The notes under the pieces are model-generated. The model had not been told where the DNA came from and searched no databases. It was given only the letters and a program-made list of their open reading frames with translations. 8,319 nucleotides of DNA. It comes from Fluviibacter sp964387485 (lineage in GTDB: Bacteria > Pseudomonadota > Gammaproteobacteria > Burkholderiales > Rhodocyclaceae). The stretch spans positions 1-8,319 of the forward strand of contig CAYLWV010000069.1 in NCBI GenBank assembly GCA_964387485.1. The letters are read 5' to 3'. This document shows, one piece after another, positions 6,170 through 8,319 of the stretch. Position numbers and translations under genes: made by a program. Positions within the stretch are counted from its first letter, which is position 1. Every line of letters begins with the position of its first letter.

Positions 6170-6983
6170 TATTTCTACCCACATCGATTGCTGCAACTGT
6201 CGCATCAGGCGCACTGCCAGCATCATCAGAACTCGTTGATTCAACAACATTGTCGCACAGGCCCAGCCAGTGTTTCAGCACGGAAGCAGCTTCGGCCACC
6301 CCGGTACGCTTGAGGCTGGAAAAGAGCTGAACACTGACCGGACAACCCAGATCCGCCAGATCGGCCTTCACGGCGCGCAGCATTTTCGTCTGTTCCTGCC
6401 GGCTCAGCTTATCGGCTTTCGACAACAGCACGTGCACGGGCCGCCCTGTCGGCGCAAACCATTCCAGCATCTGCCAATCCATATCGGTCAGCGGACGGCG
6501 GCTATCCATAATCACCACCAGACCCTTGAGCTGCTCGCGAGTCTGCAGATAGGGCCCGAGAAGCGTATCCCACTGCTTGCGGACATCTTCAGGCACCTTG
6601 GCGAAACCGTAGCCCGGCAAATCCACGAAATAACGATCCGGCGCCACCGAAAAATAGTTCAGATGCTGGGTACGGCCAGGCGTCTTGGAAACATAGGCCA
6701 GGCGTGTTTTACCGGCCAATGTGTTAATTGCCGATGATTTACCGGCATTGGAACGGCCTACAAAAGCCACCTCGGCCACGGCATCGCCCGGCGTATCACG
6801 CAGGCGGGCGACGGTCGTCAGAAACTCGGTACGCGGAAAGGGATGGTCGTGCCCCGGATTTTTCGGGGCCACCGGACCAGTTGCCGGCTGTTTCAGCACT
6901 TTTCCGGCAGACGCACCCGTTTTTTTGGGTGTCGATTTTGCGGATGTTTTCGTGGAAGATTTTAAAGTTTGGGAATTAGACAC
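6159..6983 (-). CDS. yihA: Ribosome biogenesis GTPase YihA/YsxC (EngB) with extended termini
   Basis: This cytoplasmic TRAFAC-class GTPase is required for large ribosomal subunit assembly in studied bacteria. The 274-residue product has G1 GRSNAGKSS (76-84), the G2 region SKTPGRTQHLNYF (99-111), G3 DLPGYGFA (121-128), G4 LSKADK (187-192) and a G5-like SSLKRTG (222-228). The usual family length is about 195-220 residues. The excess is a lysine/serine/threonine/proline-rich N-terminal tail (about 1-48) and an acidic, low-complexity C-terminal tail (about 245-274). The GTG start at 6983 is supported by GAGG six bases upstream; no in-frame ATG or GTG is evident between it and the core. It leads a two-gene unit with hemB, which starts inside its 3' end, and is divergent from the cytochrome gene. 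Confidence 0.95.
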   Translation of the reverse strand: MSNSQTLKSSTKTSAKSTPKKTGASAGKVLKQPATGPVAPKNPGHDHPFPRTEFLTTVARLRDTPGDAVAEVAFVGRSNAGKSSAINTLAGKTRLAYVSKTPGRTQHLNYFSVAPDRYFVDLPGYGFAKVPEDVRKQWDTLLGPYLQTREQLKGLVVIMDSRRPLTDMDWQMLEWFAPTGRPVHVLLSKADKLSRQEQTKMLRAVKADLADLGCPVSVQLFSSLKRTGVAEAASVLKHWLGLCDNVVESTSSDDAGSAPDATVAAIDVGRNNDE

Positions 6984-6999
6984 AGGACGCCTCGTTCAG

Positions 7000-7027
7000 G
7001 TTGTATTAGAATAGCAGCCTTAGTCAA
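7000..7027 (-). promoter_or_regulatory. Predicted sigma70 promoter for yihA-hemB
   Basis: Read on the - strand, TTGACT (7027-7022) and TACAAC (7005-7000) are 16 bp apart, with transcription starting near 6993 and a very short leader before the GTG at 6983. The element lies in the 99-bp space shared with the divergent cytochrome gene. On the + strand I see only weak candidates (for example TTGTAT at 7001-7006 with no good -10), so the cytochrome promoter is unresolved and probably overlaps this one. Confidence 0.45.
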
Positions 7028-7070
7028 TTTATTCCCCTGTTGCTCGCTACGAGCCACAACCAATTCTCTT

Positions 7071-7077
7071 AGGAGTG
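7071..7077 (+). promoter_or_regulatory. Strong ribosome binding site of the cytochrome c4 gene
   Basis: AGGAGTG ends 5 bases before the ATG at 7083 and is the best Shine-Dalgarno sequence in the window. It settles the start: an upstream in-frame ATG at 6969 would add 38 residues ahead of a perfectly good signal peptide. Neighbouring genes have weak or no such sites, so this one is probably translated more strongly. Confidence 0.8.
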
Positions 7078-7082
7078 TGGAC

Positions 7083-7736
7083 ATGATCCGTGTTGTCGCA
7101 TTCGCCTTGACCGCTCTGGTCAGCGCCCTGGCTCTGGCTGCCGAGCCGGCCGCTCCCGCCGCTGCAAATGCCGCCGCTAACGCCGATGCCGCCGCTATTG
7201 CCACCAAAGTTTGTGCTGCCTGTCACGGCGCCGACGGCAACAGCAGCATTCCGGCCAATCCGAATTTGGCGGGGCAGCATGCATCCTACCTGCTCAAGCA
7301 GCTCAATAACTTCAAAGCCTCGGCCGATGGCAAACCGGCGCTGCGCCAGAACGCCGTCATGAACGGCATGGCTGCGCCGCTGTCCGCCGACGAAGTGAAG
7401 GCCCTGGCCCAGTACTTCTCGAAACAGACGCTGAAGCCGGCAGTTGCCAAGGATGAAAAGCTGGCCACCGAAGGTCGCACCCTGTGGCGTGCCGGTGATA
7501 TGAAGAAGGGCATTCCGGCCTGTTCGGGCTGCCATGGCGTTGCTGGTGCAGGCCTGCCGGCCCAGTACCCGGCGCTTGCCGGTCAGCATCCGGAATACAT
7601 CGTTGCTCAGCTGCAACAGTTCCGCGATGGCGTCCGTGCCAACGATCCGGAAGGCATGATGCGTATGATCGCTGCCAAAATGACCGACAAGCAAATGGCC
7701 GCGGTTGCAGAATACGCTGCAGGTCTGCGTCAGTAA
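7083..7736 (+). CDS. Diheme cytochrome c4, periplasmic
   Basis: This 217-residue precursor is a c4-type cytochrome, which shuttles electrons in the periplasm, typically between the bc1 complex and terminal oxidases such as cbb3. Residues 1-20 form a Sec signal peptide (MIRVVAFALTALVSALALAA), probably cleaved before EPAAP. Two similar cytochrome c domains follow, each with a covalent heme motif: CAACH at 44-48 and CSGCH at 147-151. Methionines in MNGM (93-96) and MMRM (192-195) are the likely sixth ligands. The repeated blocks NLAGQHASYLLKQL and ALAGQHPEYIVAQL confirm domain duplication. An unusual Ala/Asn-rich stretch (21-40) links signal peptide and first heme. It is transcribed alone, with a strong ribosome site and an intrinsic terminator. 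Hemes would be attached by the Ccm machinery, which is not encoded here. Confidence 0.95.
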   Translation: MIRVVAFALTALVSALALAAEPAAPAAANAAANADAAAIATKVCAACHGADGNSSIPANPNLAGQHASYLLKQLNNFKASADGKPALRQNAVMNGMAAPLSADEVKALAQYFSKQTLKPAVAKDEKLATEGRTLWRAGDMKKGIPACSGCHGVAGAGLPAQYPALAGQHPEYIVAQLQQFRDGVRANDPEGMMRMIAAKMTDKQMAAVAEYAAGLRQ

Positions 7737-7753
7737 TTTCCTGGACGCTCTGC

Positions 7754-7782
7754 AAAAAGGCAGCCCGCGGGCTGCCTTTTTT
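7754..7782. terminator. Bidirectional intrinsic terminator between cytochrome c4 and the DUF455 gene
   Basis: An A-run (7754-7758), the arms GGCAGCC (7759-7765) and GGCTGCC (7770-7776) around a CGCG loop, and six Ts (7777-7782) make a textbook rho-independent terminator 17 nt after the cytochrome stop codon. The A-run gives a U-tract on the other strand, so it also works for the convergent DUF455 gene, whose TAA stop (7783-7781) shares its last two bases with the T-run. Confidence 0.92.
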
Positions 7783-8319
7783 ACGGCCTATTGGTGGGAT
7801 TCGATGAATGTGCCCGCAATAACGCCAGTTCCGCCATATCAAAGCCGGCGGCACGTCTTGCGGCTTCATTCAGCGGCGGCCTCGGCCAGGGTGCCTCATA
7901 GCGTGTCATCAGGCGTTGATAGGTCTCCACCACGGGCAATGCCTGCCGTTTACAGAGCCCCCTGAACCAGTGGTCACCTAATGCAACATGACGTACCTCA
8001 TCACGCGCAATCACTGACAGCACCCGCAAAGTCGCTTTATCGCCAATGCCCTGAAACGCTCTGAAGATCGGTGGCATCGCATCCAGCCCGCGGGCTTCCA
8101 TGAGACGGGGCACCAGTGCCATGCGGGCGAGAACATCTGTCGCCGTCTGCTCTGCCAACTGCCAGAGCCCTGCATGCGCCGGTAAATCACCATAGCGGTA
8201 CCCTAACGCAGCAAGACGGTCGTGTATCAAATTGAAATGATAAGCCTCTTCGATCGCTACGCCCAGCCAGTCACGAACAAACTCGGCACCGAGCTTGTTG
8301 AAACGCCAGGCGGCATCGA
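7781..8319 (-). CDS. DUF455 family ferritin-like protein (5' end beyond the window)
   Basis: The frame stays open from the stop at 7783-7781 to the window edge, giving 178 C-terminal residues beginning DAAWRFNKLG; roughly 90 N-terminal residues appear to be missing by comparison with the usual family length. The protein matches DUF455 (PF04305, COG2833), a ferritin-like helical-bundle family. Candidate metal ligands fit a diiron four-helix bundle: EEAYH (23-27), EARGLD (74-79) and DEVRH (106-110) of the visible part. No enzymatic role is firmly established for this family to my knowledge; some members carry old and doubtful rhamnolipid-related annotations. The TTG at 8230 is not the true start, because conserved family sequence continues upstream of it. 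It converges on cytochrome c4 and shares its terminator. Confidence 0.88.
   Translation of the reverse strand, partial: DAAWRFNKLGAEFVRDWLGVAIEEAYHFNLIHDRLAALGYRYGDLPAHAGLWQLAEQTATDVLARMALVPRLMEARGLDAMPPIFRAFQGIGDKATLRVLSVIARDEVRHVALGDHWFRGLCKRQALPVVETYQRLMTRYEAPWPRPPLNEAARRAAGFDMAELALLRAHSSNPTNRP

Noticed and set aside
6170..6250. Longer N terminus for hemB starting at 6250
   Set aside because: The extra 27 residues lie within yihA, do not resemble HemB, and the ATG at 6169 fits the family start.
5597..6313. 238-codon open frame on the + strand opposite hemB and yihA
   Set aside because: His/Arg-rich translation typical of an antisense shadow; both opposite genes are secure.
6969..7082. 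Upstream start for cytochrome c4 at 6969
   Set aside because: It would put 38 unrelated residues before a clear signal peptide and ignore the strong AGGAG site.
7357..7869. 170-codon - strand open frame antisense to cytochrome c4
   Set aside because: It runs through the terminator and over two well-supported genes; no motif is visible.
1..8319. Mobile elements, CRISPR arrays, tRNA or rRNA genes
   Set aside because: No direct-repeat arrays, transposase or integrase frames, cloverleaf-like sequence or rRNA motifs were seen; nearly all the sequence is accounted for by conserved genes.

Overview
The window looks like an ordinary stretch of housekeeping chromosome from a betaproteobacterium. Rhodocyclales or a close relative is my best guess. 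This rests on remembered protein similarity and on gene groupings (DUF502, aspS, barstar-like, nudB; argB next to a HAD pyrimidine-nucleotidase-like gene; yihA next to cytochrome c4). Codons are moderately GC-rich throughout, coding density is high, and I see no mobile elements, tRNAs, rRNAs or CRISPR arrays.

Layout on the + strand: the last 12 codons of a PilC/GspF-type inner-membrane protein (1-41). Next comes a promoter region with a perfect TATAAT and a 12-bp palindrome. It is followed by a tight four-gene cluster: DUF502 membrane protein, aspS, an orphan barstar-family protein and nudB (146-3544). A second promoter lies before argB (3619-4512), which is followed by a HAD-family phosphatase (4530-5207). 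On the - strand, yihA (6983-6159) and hemB (6169-5162) form a two-gene unit that overlaps by 11 nt. hemB converges on the HAD gene with a 46-nt coding overlap. yihA is divergent from a + strand diheme cytochrome c4 gene (7083-7736). That gene ends at a strong bidirectional terminator shared with a convergent DUF455 ferritin-like gene, which is cut off by the window end (8319-7781).

The genes cover tRNA-Asp charging, folate precursor processing, arginine and heme biosynthesis, ribosome assembly and periplasmic electron transfer. hemB (heme precursor) and cytochrome c4 (heme protein) are linked in theme, but they sit on opposite strands either side of yihA. I found no convincing new multi-gene system. 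The points most worth a second look are the barstar homolog with no ribonuclease partner and altered interface residues, the palindrome over the predicted transcription start of the first operon, the hairpin joining the argB stop to the HAD start, the nondiscriminating signature of AspRS, and the terminal extensions of YihA.
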